Positions 55,101-64,000 of a stretch of 64,000 nucleotides of DNA are shown here, piece by piece. Position 1 is the stretch's first letter; each line of letters starts with the position of its first letter. Source of the stretch: Babylonia areolata (lineage: Eukaryota; Mollusca; Gastropoda; Neogastropoda; Buccinidae). The stretch lies in NCBI RefSeq assembly GCF_041734735.1, contig NC_134900.1, positions 38,698,954-38,762,953 of the forward strand, given 5' to 3'. The notes below the pieces were generated by a model, which had not been told where the DNA came from, searched no databases, and saw nothing but the letters and a program-made list of their open reading frames with translations. The translations under genes were made by a program, and so were the position numbers.

Positions 55101-57316
55101 TTCTTTTTCAAGTTTTTGGTGGTTTTCTTTGGGGGGTTTTTCATTGCATTATATATGTTAATGTTTTACATAAACCTGTCTCTCAAAGCCTGACAATCTC
55201 ATTGGGTTTCTTGTTGGGTTGATTTGAAGATCAGGCATCTGCTCTTTTTTTTATCTTCAGCAAATGGGATGTACTGATATGGATCAGGCTTGACCACAAC
55301 CTTGAAACTGAAACTGTTGTGTGTACTCTGTGTGTTGCTCAGTGACTCTGTACAACGTGTCGTCGGTCATTGAAGCCTTTGTGCTGACTCTGGCCGTGAC
55401 AGCCGGTCTGACTGCCTACACCTTCCAGACCAAGAGGGACTTCACTGTGCACTACGGCTGGTGAGTGGCCTCCACACACCACCACTCCGACCCACACATA
55501 CTCACCCATACACACACAAACTCTGTACAAGCAAACAGACAGACAGACAGACAGACACACACACACACATTCACATGGACATGCACATGCACGCACCACT
55601 GCGTCCCCTCCCAGCCCCCAACCCCAACACACCCACCAGATTTGTGTTCAATTACAAATAGATAAGCAGGATCAAGATACAATCTGTCTCTTTTTTTTTT
55701 CTTTCTTTTGGGAAACTGTCAACTGGATGCATGCATGCATATTTTTATGCAGAATATATGTACATGCAGGCATAAATGCATGCACATCCTCTTGCAAATC
55801 TTTCATGCATGCATCTGTAAAACATACTTACAAACACATACAGGTATGTACACTCACGCAGAGTGATGTCAGTGACAGTGACTAAGACAACAGGCCCTGG
55901 TGTGTTGCAGCCTCTTCTCTCTGCTGTGGATCCTGATTCTAGCCGGCTTCATGCAGGTGAGTCTGGTTGTCACCAGCCCCACGCCCCCTCCCCGCAGCCT
56001 AGAGCTCAGCCTGTCCCTCCACCCCATCTGCACCCTTCCTTCATCCTCCAGCTGGGTGTTTTCTCCCCTCCACTACACCTTGAGTGGTGGTCCGGATGCT
56101 AGTCATTCAGATGAGACAATAAACTGAGGTCGTGTGTGAAGCGTGCACTTTGTGCAGAACCCACAGCAACAAGTTGGTTGTCCCTGGCAAAATTCTGTAG
56201 AAAAATCCACTTTAATTGGAAAACAAATAACTCGCAGGCAGACAACAAAAAAAAAAGAAAAAAAAAAAGTGTGGTGCTGCTGTGTAGCTTAGCTATGTGC
56301 TCTCCCTAAGTAGAGCAGCCCAAAATTCACACAGAGAAACCTCTTGTAATAAGACAATACAATATACAGGTTTGTATGAGAGTCGTGTCCGACTAGGACC
56401 ATCAGAACAGCGGAGGAGGCACTGCTGTCCTCGCTATCTTGACTTGAATTTTAGTACAGTGGAGAATGTCTTGCCCAAGTTACATCCCCATTCTCTCAGC
56501 CAAGAGGGCTTTAGGACAGTCGGCTTTGGGATGTTTCTCAAAGGCAAGCTGGCCCTTAGGCTGCAGCAGAGCCAGTACAGTATTGTCTCCCAGTTTGAGT
56601 CATAGTCCTTCACAAGACTAAGCTGTAAGTGATTTCCCATTGCAAACCATTGAGCATACAGCTCTCAGTACAATGTATGTATGTGTGTATTATACATTTT
56701 ATAAACATCTTTTTATGTGTGTGTTTTTAGAGGGATTTGTGTGTATGTGTGTGTGTGAGAGAGTGCGTGAGTGTGTGTGTTTGTGTGTGTGTGTGTGAGT
56801 GAATGGGTGTGTTTGTATGTATGTGTAATAGAGAGTAATTGAGTGTGTTAATGCATGTGTTTTTGTGTTTTCTGTAGTGCTGTGGACAGTTTGATTATTC
56901 ACATTATTTGTTTGTGTGGAGGTGTTAAAAGGTATGTGTGAGTTTTCTCCTTTGATTGTTTGAAATATTAGTTTGGATTTGTCTGAATATTTTTGTGTGT
57001 GTGGAGTTGTTTAAAGGTGTGCATGTGTTTTCTCGGGTATTCAGGAGACATAGTCTGATTATTTGTGTGTGTGGAGGCGGAGTGTTAAGAGGTGTGAGTT
57101 GTGTGCCCCTGGCAGGTATTTTTCCCCGGGGACCTGATGGAGCGGGGGCTGGCCCTGGGGGGTGCGGTGCTCTTCTCCTTCTTCATCATCATTGACACCC
57201 AGATGATGCTGCACAAGCTGTCCCCTGAGGAGTACATGCTGGCCTCCATCAACCTGTACCTGGACATCCTCAACCTCTTCCTCCACATCCTCCGCCTCCT
57301 GGGAGAGCGCAAGTAA
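48631..57316 (+). CDS. TMBIM4: TMBIM4 / Lifeguard-4 (GAAP), complete, 7 exons, 242 aa
   Basis: Multi-pass Golgi/ER protein of the Bax-inhibitor-1 (LFG) family, known to lower store calcium release and resist apoptosis. Exons: 48631-48745, 51185-51293, 51844-51949, 54225-54258, 55343-55460, 55911-55956, 57116-57316. All phases agree. Length 242 against about 238 in vertebrates. Landmarks: [20 protein letters not shown] (residues 19-38), [20 protein letters not shown], then [31 protein letters not shown], and the C-terminal [19 protein letters not shown] and [16 protein letters not shown]. The two aspartates of the pH-sensing pair in the fold correspond to D203 and D226. Start chosen at 48631 because it gives a family-length N-terminus; an in-frame ATG at 48586 would add 15 residues. 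Confidence 0.95.
48830..49858 (-). mobile_element. piggyBac-like element in TMBIM4 intron 1, with transposase start remnant
   Basis: Ends ttaaccctcaaagtgctgg (48830) and gctctccgggttaa (to 49858), flush with TTAA. Two ccacgatcgtgg palindromes sit near the right end (49790-49801, 49825-49836), inside a ~35-bp direct duplication. On the minus strand near 49642 a frame opens [20 protein letters not shown], an acidic start like that of piggyBac transposases. The rest of the transposase is gone. Confidence 0.7.
49859..51184. other. TMBIM4 intron, no further gene; CA run
   Basis: CA run 50044-50090. No transposon motif recognised in the rest. Confidence 0.55.
51185..51293 (+). CDS. TMBIM4: TMBIM4 exon 2 (TM1)
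   Basis: Acceptor ttgcag, donor AA|GTCAGT. Encodes [20 protein letters not shown] and [15 protein letters not shown]. Confidence 0.93.
51844..51949 (+). CDS. TMBIM4: TMBIM4 exon 3 (TM2 and start of TM3)
   Basis: Acceptor gttgtag, donor TTT|GTAAGT. Encodes [38 protein letters not shown] repeat begins about 35 bases past the donor. Confidence 0.9.
51990..52170 (+). repeat. TG-rich run near the TMBIM4 exon 3 donor
   Basis: Interrupted (TG)n stretches, the purest at 52099-52130. Confidence 0.85.
52240..53925 (-). mobile_element. LINE remnant inside TMBIM4 intron 3
   Basis: Minus strand reads [20 protein letters not shown] (about 53835), [20 protein letters not shown] (about 53690), [20 protein letters not shown] (about 53405), [10 protein letters not shown] (catalytic motif, about 53330) and, toward the 3' end, a thumb-like and C-terminal region. 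Jockey/CR1-type by motif. Several breaks. 3' end near 52240 in this strand, with aataaa. Confidence 0.88.
54130..54213 (+). repeat. TG-rich tract before the TMBIM4 microexon
   Basis: Interrupted (TG)n ends 11 bases before the acceptor of the 34-nt exon. Confidence 0.88.
54225..54258 (+). CDS. TMBIM4: TMBIM4 exon 4 (34-nt microexon)
   Basis: Acceptor gtttacag after a long TG-rich tract, donor G|GTAAGT. Encodes [11 protein letters not shown], matching the family TLLEALTVAVV segment. Skipping it would shift the frame (34 bases). Confidence 0.9.
55230..55312 (+). mobile_element. Short dispersed element, degraded copy
   Basis: gatcaggcatctgctc, then ttgaaactgaaactg, as in 25983-26105. Ends about 30 bases before TMBIM4 exon 5. 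Confidence 0.6.
55343..55460 (+). CDS. TMBIM4: TMBIM4 exon 5 (TM4)
   Basis: Acceptor tgctcag, donor TG|GTGAGT. Encodes [36 protein letters not shown]. Confidence 0.93.
55911..55956 (+). CDS. TMBIM4: TMBIM4 exon 6 (46 nt, TM5)
   Basis: Acceptor tgttgcag, donor CAG|GTGAGT. Encodes [15 protein letters not shown]. Confidence 0.92.
56058..56365 (+). mobile_element. tRNA-derived SINE, second family, headless copy
   Basis: Body motifs accttgagtggtggtccgga, gatgagacaataaactgagg, ccctggcaaaattctg and an (AATAC)-like tail. The tRNA head is missing. Confidence 0.78.
57116..57316 (+). CDS. TMBIM4: TMBIM4 exon 7 (TM6, TM7, C-terminus)
   Basis: Acceptor cctggcag. Encodes [30 protein letters not shown] and [20 protein letters not shown], stop TAA 57314-57316. 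Confidence 0.96.
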   Translation, partial: VFFPGDLMERGLALGGAVLFSFFIIIDTQMMLHKLSPEEYMLASINLYLDILNLFLHILRLLGERK

Positions 57317-58310
57317 CCCACCATCCCCCAAGCTCACCCATCCCCTAAAAATTTTTTTGGAAAAACACCCCCCCCCCCCCCCTCCAACTCCACCATAACT
57401 CTGATCCTACATATCTTCATCTGTAGTTCTTTCCTCCCCTCCCCCCACCCCCGCCCCCACACCACCTCTCCCCAGGCAGGTAAAAGAAGGTTTATTAGAA
57501 AGTAACCCTCCAAACCCCCACCTCTCCCCCAGATTCCCTCCCACCCCCTTCACAGCTCTCCACCTGCATATTTTCCACCATTCTTTCCTCCCCCACCTCC
57601 CAATTTTTTTTTTTTTTTTTTTAATAATGATAATGATAATAAAAAGTGGCAGTTACAGGAAAGTATATGAGGAATAAATCCCCTCACTGCCCCTCCCCCC
57701 ACTTCTGCAGCAGATTAATCTGTATATTTTTATAAGTTCTCTCCCCCTTCCCTATTACGCTTCAAATAAATTTCCAAAAGTGGCAGTTAAACAAAGTAGA
57801 AATAAATCCCCCTCCCCACTCCTGCCATGGCTTAACCTGCATTTTCTCATCTTTAATTCTCATCTCCTGCCCCACTTTCAGTTTCAGTAGCTCAAGGAGG
57901 CGTCACTGCATTTGGACAAAACCATATACGCTACACCACATCTGCCAAGCAGATGCCTGACCAGCAGCGTAACCCAACGCGCTTAGCGTAACCCAACTGC
58001 CCCAATATACTCTGAATAGATAGTTTAAGATAAAAATAAGAGAACTGGCAGTTAAAGGAAAGTACATTAGAAATAGCAGCCACCTCCAACCCCTCAGCTT
58101 GTGCCACAGCTTAACCTGTATATCATCTTCCCCCCTCTCCTCCCCAACCCCACAATGAAAGAAGATAGTAGTTTGAGGAAAGGGATATCAATTCCCCCGC
58201 CCCCCCACCACCTCCACCCCTTATGGCTCTACCTGCATATCCTCATCTTAAATAATTGTTAACACCCCAAATCCTCCAAAACCCTAAATTATGGTTGTCA
58301 AAGACAATTA
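57317..58310 (+). other. TMBIM4 3' UTR candidate region
   Basis: C-rich and irregular, with AATAAA at 57673-57678, 57775-57780 and 57801-57806 that could end the transcript. Includes a minus copy of the short dispersed element (57882-57990: tcaaggaggcgtcactgc, acatctgccaagcagatgcc). Further AATAAA hexamers lie at 60859 and near 61938. Confidence 0.5.
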
Positions 58311-58947
58311 TTAACTCACTCCGGACAATGGAACGCAATAGCGTTCCTGATGTAAGGTAGCGTTCCGGATGACGGAACGCTATAGCGGTTTCGACATCTA
58401 AAAATTTGTTCCATGTTTTCCTCATGGGGTAGCATAACAATCACAGCTACACCGGGCATTGCGAACATGTCAAGGGTCAAATGGAAAGTTTCTTCGTGTG
58501 CTTCCATAACGACACACTCCACAGAGAACCAGCGAGTTCAGGACCCCAGACGACAAGCTAATCTGCATATGTATTGAAAACGGCGTCGCAGGCGATACAG
58601 GTGGAAATTTTTGGAGCAAACTAGATCACGACAGTGGCTTTTACCGCTGCTGAAGTGATTGAAATGCTTCAGACTGAAGGTTTCGACATCGAGAATGATG
58701 AAGACGTTGAATAAAGTATCTACAGTGAAGAAAGCTACCAGCAAGAAGTTACTGATAGTGACTCAGCTTCTGAGAGCAGTGAAGAGGGAGGGGGTTGGGC
58801 GCTCACACGACATGAGGAGAGGGGTCAGTGGGTCAAGTGAAGTGAGTTTCATTCAGTTACTTTATGTTTTGTATTTTTTGTGATTTAACAAATGGGTTGT
58901 CTGGAGGGAAAAGCAAGGGAGAGAACTATTCGTCCGGAGTGAGTTAA
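58311..58947 (+). mobile_element. piggyBac-like element with acidic transposase remnant
   Basis: Perfect 12-base inverted ends ctcactccggac inside TTAA (58311-58314, 58944-58947). Near the left end lie ggaacgcaatagcgttcc (an interrupted palindrome) and a related ggaacgctatagcgg. Plus strand from about 58643 reads TAAEVIEMLQTEGFDIENDE, a stop, then SEESYQQEVTDSDSASESSE, an acidic leader like those of piggyBac transposases. The catalytic part is absent. Confidence 0.8.
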
Positions 58948-59204
58948 GTTTTAGGCTTGAAAAGGAAAGTGAAAAAAACAACAAGAATGTGTTGGCTGTT
59001 TGTCCACTTGTGTGTGTGTGAGATGCCAGTGGACCACTTGTCAGAGGTCATGACGGGATGGACGGATCTCAAGGTTGGACCAGTGCATTAGGTTAGGAAT
59101 CTGTGCTTCCCACCCCAACCCCACACCCCCTTCTAAAGCAGATGTGTTGAACATAGCATGGATCAGTGTGCATGCTTTAACACCTCCTGGATACTGACAC
59201 TGTG

Positions 59205-59404
59205 ATGGACGGACCCCCAACACTGCACACGCTGTCTGTCACTGACTGCTGATGTCCAACCTTCAGCTGGATTCCTGGACCCCAACACTGCACACACTGT
59301 CTGTCACTGACTGCTGATGTCCAACCTTCAGCTGGATTCCTGGACCCCAACACTGCACACACTGTCTGTCACTGACTGCTGATGTCCAACCTTCAGCTGG
59401 ATTC
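59205..59404. repeat. 65-bp tandem repeat, 3 copies
   Basis: cactgcacac at 59221, 59286 and 59351; unit includes tgtctgtcactgactgctga and ccttcagctggattcc. Confidence 0.92.
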
Positions 59405-61261
59405 CTGGCTGTGTCTGGATTCCTCCTGAGAAGCACCTCCTCGAGAAATTGAAACTGGATTACTGCTGGCAGCCCTTGTGTTGGCACTGACAGTGCTGCA
59501 TTATTTATAGATATTATAGGAAGAGGGTAATACTTTCCTTCTTGGATGACCTGGGTATTTTTTTCAGAATTTTTTTCTTCTGTCCTTCTGATGTTATTTA
59601 TTCAGTGCTGCTGTATTTGCTTAGAAATATTGATGGTAATGTTAACAAGAATGAAAAAGTGTGAATACTAGTAGTTTTCACTGTACAATCAGAGAGAAGC
59701 AAAATTAGAATGCGAAACTATCATGTGGTGATTTTTATTTTCATTTCTTTGTTTGTGGGAAATAATTTGCAGTCTTTGTTATGATTTTCATCTGCAGTCT
59801 TTGTTATGATTTTCCTCTGCAGTTGATACAGATGGCAGTGGAGACTGGCTGTGTGTCCTTGTGAGAGTAATGAAGTTTATGCGTTATAATGATAACTGTG
59901 TGCATCAGTTGCTGTTGTGGTGGTGTGCTGCACTGCTACAGAACTGTGTGGGGAGACGGTTTGGGCTGTGGAGAAAAGACAACAGTCAGTCGCTTTTCCT
60001 CATTTTGTTTATTTTTTTTAACTGAAGTATTGTCTTCTTTCCTCCATCTCTCTTCATCTCTATCCCTCTCTTTCTTCCTCTCTCACACACACACACATAT
60101 ATACATGCATACCCGTGTATACATACATACATACATACATACATGTGAATGAGGAAGACAGTGGAAACGTGCGTAAATCATGCATAATGAAGCATTTATA
60201 GCTGATTTCTTGGTTCTTAAACACAATTGTGCTTCTTCTTTTGATGTAAACTTTGTGATCTTACTCAGAAAGAGAAAATAATAACAGATGTGACAGAAAA
60301 CTTTGATGACAATATTTTTGGAAAGAAAATGTAACAAGAGATTGGACAAAAAACTATGGCAACAGCACTGGAAATGAGAATGTAATAATTAAAGAGTTTT
60401 GATTTCAACGATGACAATAGTTGGAAAGAGTATATAATGATTAATGTATTTTATTTTAAACTTATCGATGAAAGTACTAAGAAAGAGAATGTTATAATCA
60501 GTAGAAGCTATGCTTTGACATGCTCTGTGTCAACTGGTGAGATCAGCTCCAAGCTCTGTGAAGTTTTCAAACTTTAGTTGAAGGTGGCGTTACACAGCTC
60601 ACTCACAGGTATGCATCCTTGTTACATGCACATAGAACCACATTCTTCTTCTCCGGTAATTATTATGCTTGTATAATTAACTTCTACTCATCATCTGATA
60701 CAGTTCTCATTGTGATATGATCAGCTGTCATTGTTGACCAATGATGTAAATAAGATGTAATGATGTGAAGATTTGTACACTTACATGGAGTTTCTCTGTT
60801 TGGTTGTGGGATTCCATGGTCATGGTCACGGTGTATTCCAGACTGGGATAAAGGAGAAAATAAAGTATCTGAGGTCTTTGTGAATCTTTGTTTGATCATT
60901 TTCCTTATTGGCTTCCAAAGTGTGTATTGATTACATATTTATAAAATATCCAACTTTTGGTTAAACCTATTGTCTGGGCTTAAAATGACTGAGTGGTGGA
61001 GTTTTTTTTGCCATTTTTGGTGACAGTTCATCATATTATCATCCATGGACCGATCCACAATTAATCAGAGGTCAATCAGAAACAAAATCACCATTTTCCT
61101 TCACTGCAAGTTGCAAAAAAACCGTACCTGCACCTTTACCCACTCCTGACCCAAAGCTACCTTTGATTTATGTCACAATAAATTTTAAAACTTACCTGGG
61201 TTTGTGTTACAGTTAATTCAAAAAGTTGCCTCAAAGCTTCATCAGTGTTAGAGCCAAAACT
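59405..61261. other. Downstream of TMBIM4, no gene seen
   Basis: Short duplication of ctgcagtctttgttatgatt (near 59770 and 59793), a (CATA)n run near 60120-60142, AATAAA at 60859-60864. No exon or transposon motif. Confidence 0.5.
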
Positions 61262-61681
61262 GAAGTAAGCACCAGCATGCTACATACAGCCAGTCACCAG
61301 AAGTTGTGATTAGTTGACAGTCAGTAGTGGATTGAAAGCACCGGCATGCTACATACAGCCAGTCACCAGAAGTTGTGATTAGTTGACAGTCAGTAGTGGA
61401 TTGAAAGCACCGGCATGCTACATACAGCCAGTCACCAGAAGTTGTGATTAGTTGACAGTCAGTAGTGGATTGAAAGCACCGGCATGCTACATACAGCCAG
61501 TCACCAGAAGTTGTGATTAGTTGACAGTCAGTAGTGGATTGAAAGCACCGGCATGCTACATACAGCCAGTCACCAGAAGTTGTGATTAGTTGACAGTCAG
61601 TAGTGGATTGAAAGCACCGGCATGCTACATACAGCCAGTCACCAGAAGTTGTGATTAGTTGACAGTCAGTAGTGGATTGAT
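61262..61681. repeat. 69-bp tandem repeat, 6 copies
   Basis: gcatgctacatacagccagt recurs every 69 bases from 61275; copies nearly identical. Confidence 0.95.
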
Positions 61682-62384
61682 GATCAGAAAAGAACTCAGA
61701 AGGAAAACAGGTGAAAATGCAAATGAAACAAATAGATGTTATTGATTTTGTTTCCAGTTGACCTCTGATTGTGTAATGTTTCTTGGATGATAAGGTGATG
61801 AAACTTCACATAAAAAACACACTGGGATTTTACGCCCAGACATTGGAATTAATTCCAGTTTTCACCTTTCTGTCACGCCTTCTTTCGCTGACAGCACATC
61901 CCTCTGTTTCTCATACCATCTCTGTGTTTTGACACCAATAAAGTAACTCTGTTTATGAGCCTGAAATACTCAAAACAGACCTGCCTGCAACTGCTGTGGG
62001 TGGAGACATTCTTCCCATTCAGCTTCGGTCTGGCGCAACAACCCATCCCATGTGTATGATTTCAACTTTGTGATGTTGATTGCTTGTCATGTTGTTTGTG
62101 TGTGTGTTGTTCTGTTGTGTGCCAATAGCAGGTATGTTTTGCTCATCGAATTTGATAGTTATCTGATTATGCTTGTGTTTGAAAGCCCATCAGTACATCT
62201 GCCAAATAATACATACATGATACAAGAATACTTTATTATCTCTTAAATAAGGAGAAACTGTTTACATGTATACTGATAAAAAGTTGACATGTGCATCAGC
62301 TCCACAGAACTACACAAAGTTTGACCATGCTCTTACATTCCAAGAGAACGCTTATTCATAATAAACATAGGCATAACAGTAAAC
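61682..62384. other. No gene seen
   Basis: AT-rich; no repeat or coding motif recognised apart from an AATAAA near 61938. Confidence 0.5.
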
Positions 62385-62388
62385 TCAC

Positions 62389-62532
62389 ATAAGTCTGCAA
62401 CGCCCAGTGATCTACATTGTATAGATACCCAATTGAAATAAATAAATGAATAAATTTTTTTAATCATAAGTCTGCAACGCCCAGTGATCTACATTGTATA
62501 GATACCCAATTGAAATAAATAAATGAATAAAT
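62389..62532. repeat. 77-bp tandem duplication
   Basis: ataagtctgcaacgcccagt at 62389 and 62466, both followed by tagatacccaattgaaataa. Confidence 0.9.
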
Positions 62533-62837
62533 AGATAAAATGTTAAAAACCTAGCAAAAAAAGGGAAGTAAACATAATATAAAAATAAATCTCAATAATA
62601 AAACTCTGTTTTCTCTTTGCTATTAAATGAATGAAAAAATAAATAAAATGTTAAAAACCTAACACTAAAAGGAAGTAAACAGAATATAAAAGAATAAATC
62701 TCAGCGTTTTCTCTTTACTAACAGAAAAAAAGGAAAGAATAGAGATTATGAATGAATAAATCTCAGTGATTTGTCTTGGCTGATTCGGGGGCCCAAGTCT
62801 GGTTGCCTTTCAGTGTGGCGGCTTGCTGTGTGCCTTG

Positions 62838-63415
62838 GTGGTCATCCTTCAGGACAACAGTGCAGTGCTGTCTTGACCCCCCCTTGGGCAGGGTCCATGC
62901 ATGGTCATCCTTCAGGACAACAGTGCAGTGCTGTCTTGACACCCCCTTGGGCAGGATCCATGCATGGTCATCCTTCAGGACAACAGTGCAGTGCTGTCTT
63001 GACACCCCCTTGGGCAGGATCCATGCATGGTCATCCTTCAGGACAACAGTGCAGTGCTGTCTTGACCCCCCCTTGGGCAGGGTCCATGCATGGTCATCCT
63101 TCAGGACAACAGTGCAGTGCTGTCTTGACCCCCCCTTGGGCAGGGTCCATGCATGGTCATCCTTCAGGACAACAGTGCAGTGCTGTCTTGACACCCCCTT
63201 GGGCAGGGTCCATGCATGGTCATCCTTCAGGACAACAGTGCAGTGCTGTCTTGACCCCCCCTTGGGCAGGGTCCATGCATGGTCATCCTTCAGGACAACA
63301 GTGCAGTGCTGTCTTGACACCCCCTTGGGCAGGGTCCATGCATGGTCATCCTTCAGGACAACAGTGCAGTGCTGTCTTGACACCCCCTTGGGCAGGGTCC
63401 ATGCATGGTCATCGG
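62838..63415. repeat. 63-bp minisatellite, 9 copies
   Basis: Unit gtcatccttcaggacaacag, tgcagtgctgtcttgac, cccccttgggcagggtccat. 63 is a multiple of three, so frames stay open on both strands: plus HPSGQQCSAVLTPPWAGSMH and minus SRQHCTVVLKDDHAWTLPKG. Copy differences change amino acids on both strands, which gives no sign of coding selection. Confidence 0.93.
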
Positions 63416-63449
63416 TGCATGGGGGTTGGGGACCGTCCTGTCTGTGGGC

Positions 63450-64000
63450 TCGTCACAAGCAGCAAACCCAGCAAGCATACAGCAGATCCACCAAGCAAGC
63501 AGCAAACCCAGCAAGCATACAGCAGATCCACCAAGCAAGCAGCAAACCCAGCAAGCAAGCGGCAAACCAAGAGAGCAAGCTGCTACCCCAGAAAGCAGCA
63601 AACCCAGCAAGCATACAGCAGATCCACCAAGCAAGCAGCAAACCCAGCAAGCATACAGCAGATCCACCAAGCAAGCAGCAAACCAAGCGAGCAAGCTGCT
63701 ACCCAAGAAAGCAGCAAACACAGCAAGCAAGCAGCAAACCAAGCGAGCAAGCTGCTACCCAAGAAAGCAGCAAACACAGCAAGCAAGCAGCAAACCCAGC
63801 AACAACAACAACAACAAAAAATCCAGAAAGCACAATATCCAGCAAGCAAGCCACAAACTCCGCAAACGTCAAACCCAGCAAGCAAGCAGCAAACCCAGCA
63901 GAAAATTGGGCAAGCTTAAACGCAGCAAGCAAGCACAAGCATGAAGCAGTAAGGCTGGCCAGCAAGCAAGTGGGAAACCCAGCAAATCCTGCAAGCAAGT
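63450..64000. repeat. AAGCA/AGCAAACCC minisatellite running off the window
   Basis: Units such as agcaagcagcaaacccagca and agcatacagcagatccacca, with an (ACA)n stretch near 63800. Continues to the last base. Confidence 0.92.

Noticed and set aside
62763-63919. 206- and 382-codon frames on opposite strands
   Set aside because: 63-bp repeat open on both strands; copy differences are nonsynonymous either way, so nothing points to coding.

Overview
The window reads as nuclear DNA of an animal, most likely a gastropod mollusc. Coding sequence is split into short exons with GT-AG introns. The two recognisable genes (an SLC22-type transporter and TMBIM4) are metazoan. The background is dense in tRNA-headed SINEs, truncated LINEs, TTAA-flanked piggyBac-like elements and very long minisatellites. 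The mollusc call is an inference from overall style, not a match I could run. No bacterial, organellar or CRISPR features are present.

Three genes lie on the plus strand in the same orientation. (1) 7772-32871: the last eight coding exons of an SLC22 (organic cation/anion) transporter, about 444 residues. The N-terminal exons lie outside the window or were not found. (2) 40548-45620: a complete two-exon gene for a 616-residue protein that I do not recognise, with three membrane segments and a long Ser/Thr/Gly/His-rich tail. (3) 48631-57316: a complete seven-exon TMBIM4 (Lifeguard-4/GAAP) gene, 242 residues. The three genes have no obvious shared function.

The rest is mostly repeats. At least 16 minisatellite arrays add up to roughly 20 kb by my hand estimate, nearly a third of the window, and most sit inside introns. 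Several touch splice sites. The 5' splice site of SLC22 exon 3 is itself the repeat unit of a 13-copy array. The intron of the unknown gene is filled by a 24-bp array that keeps about 2.9 kb free of AG right up to the true acceptor. A (TG)25 tract abuts another SLC22 acceptor. Long open frames across these arrays are artefacts of repeat units without stops.

Mobile DNA includes seven LINE remnants. One, at 1183-3460, has three separate segments of its own reading frame expanded into repeats of 27, 60 and 69 bp. There are at least seven tRNA-derived SINE copies, a ~115-bp short element found six or seven times, and four piggyBac-like elements bounded by TTAA. Three of those carry duplicated palindromes just inside one end. 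The unknown membrane protein gene also has a 24-codon upstream frame whose stop overlaps the main start as ATGA, and a cluster of CRE-like sites upstream.
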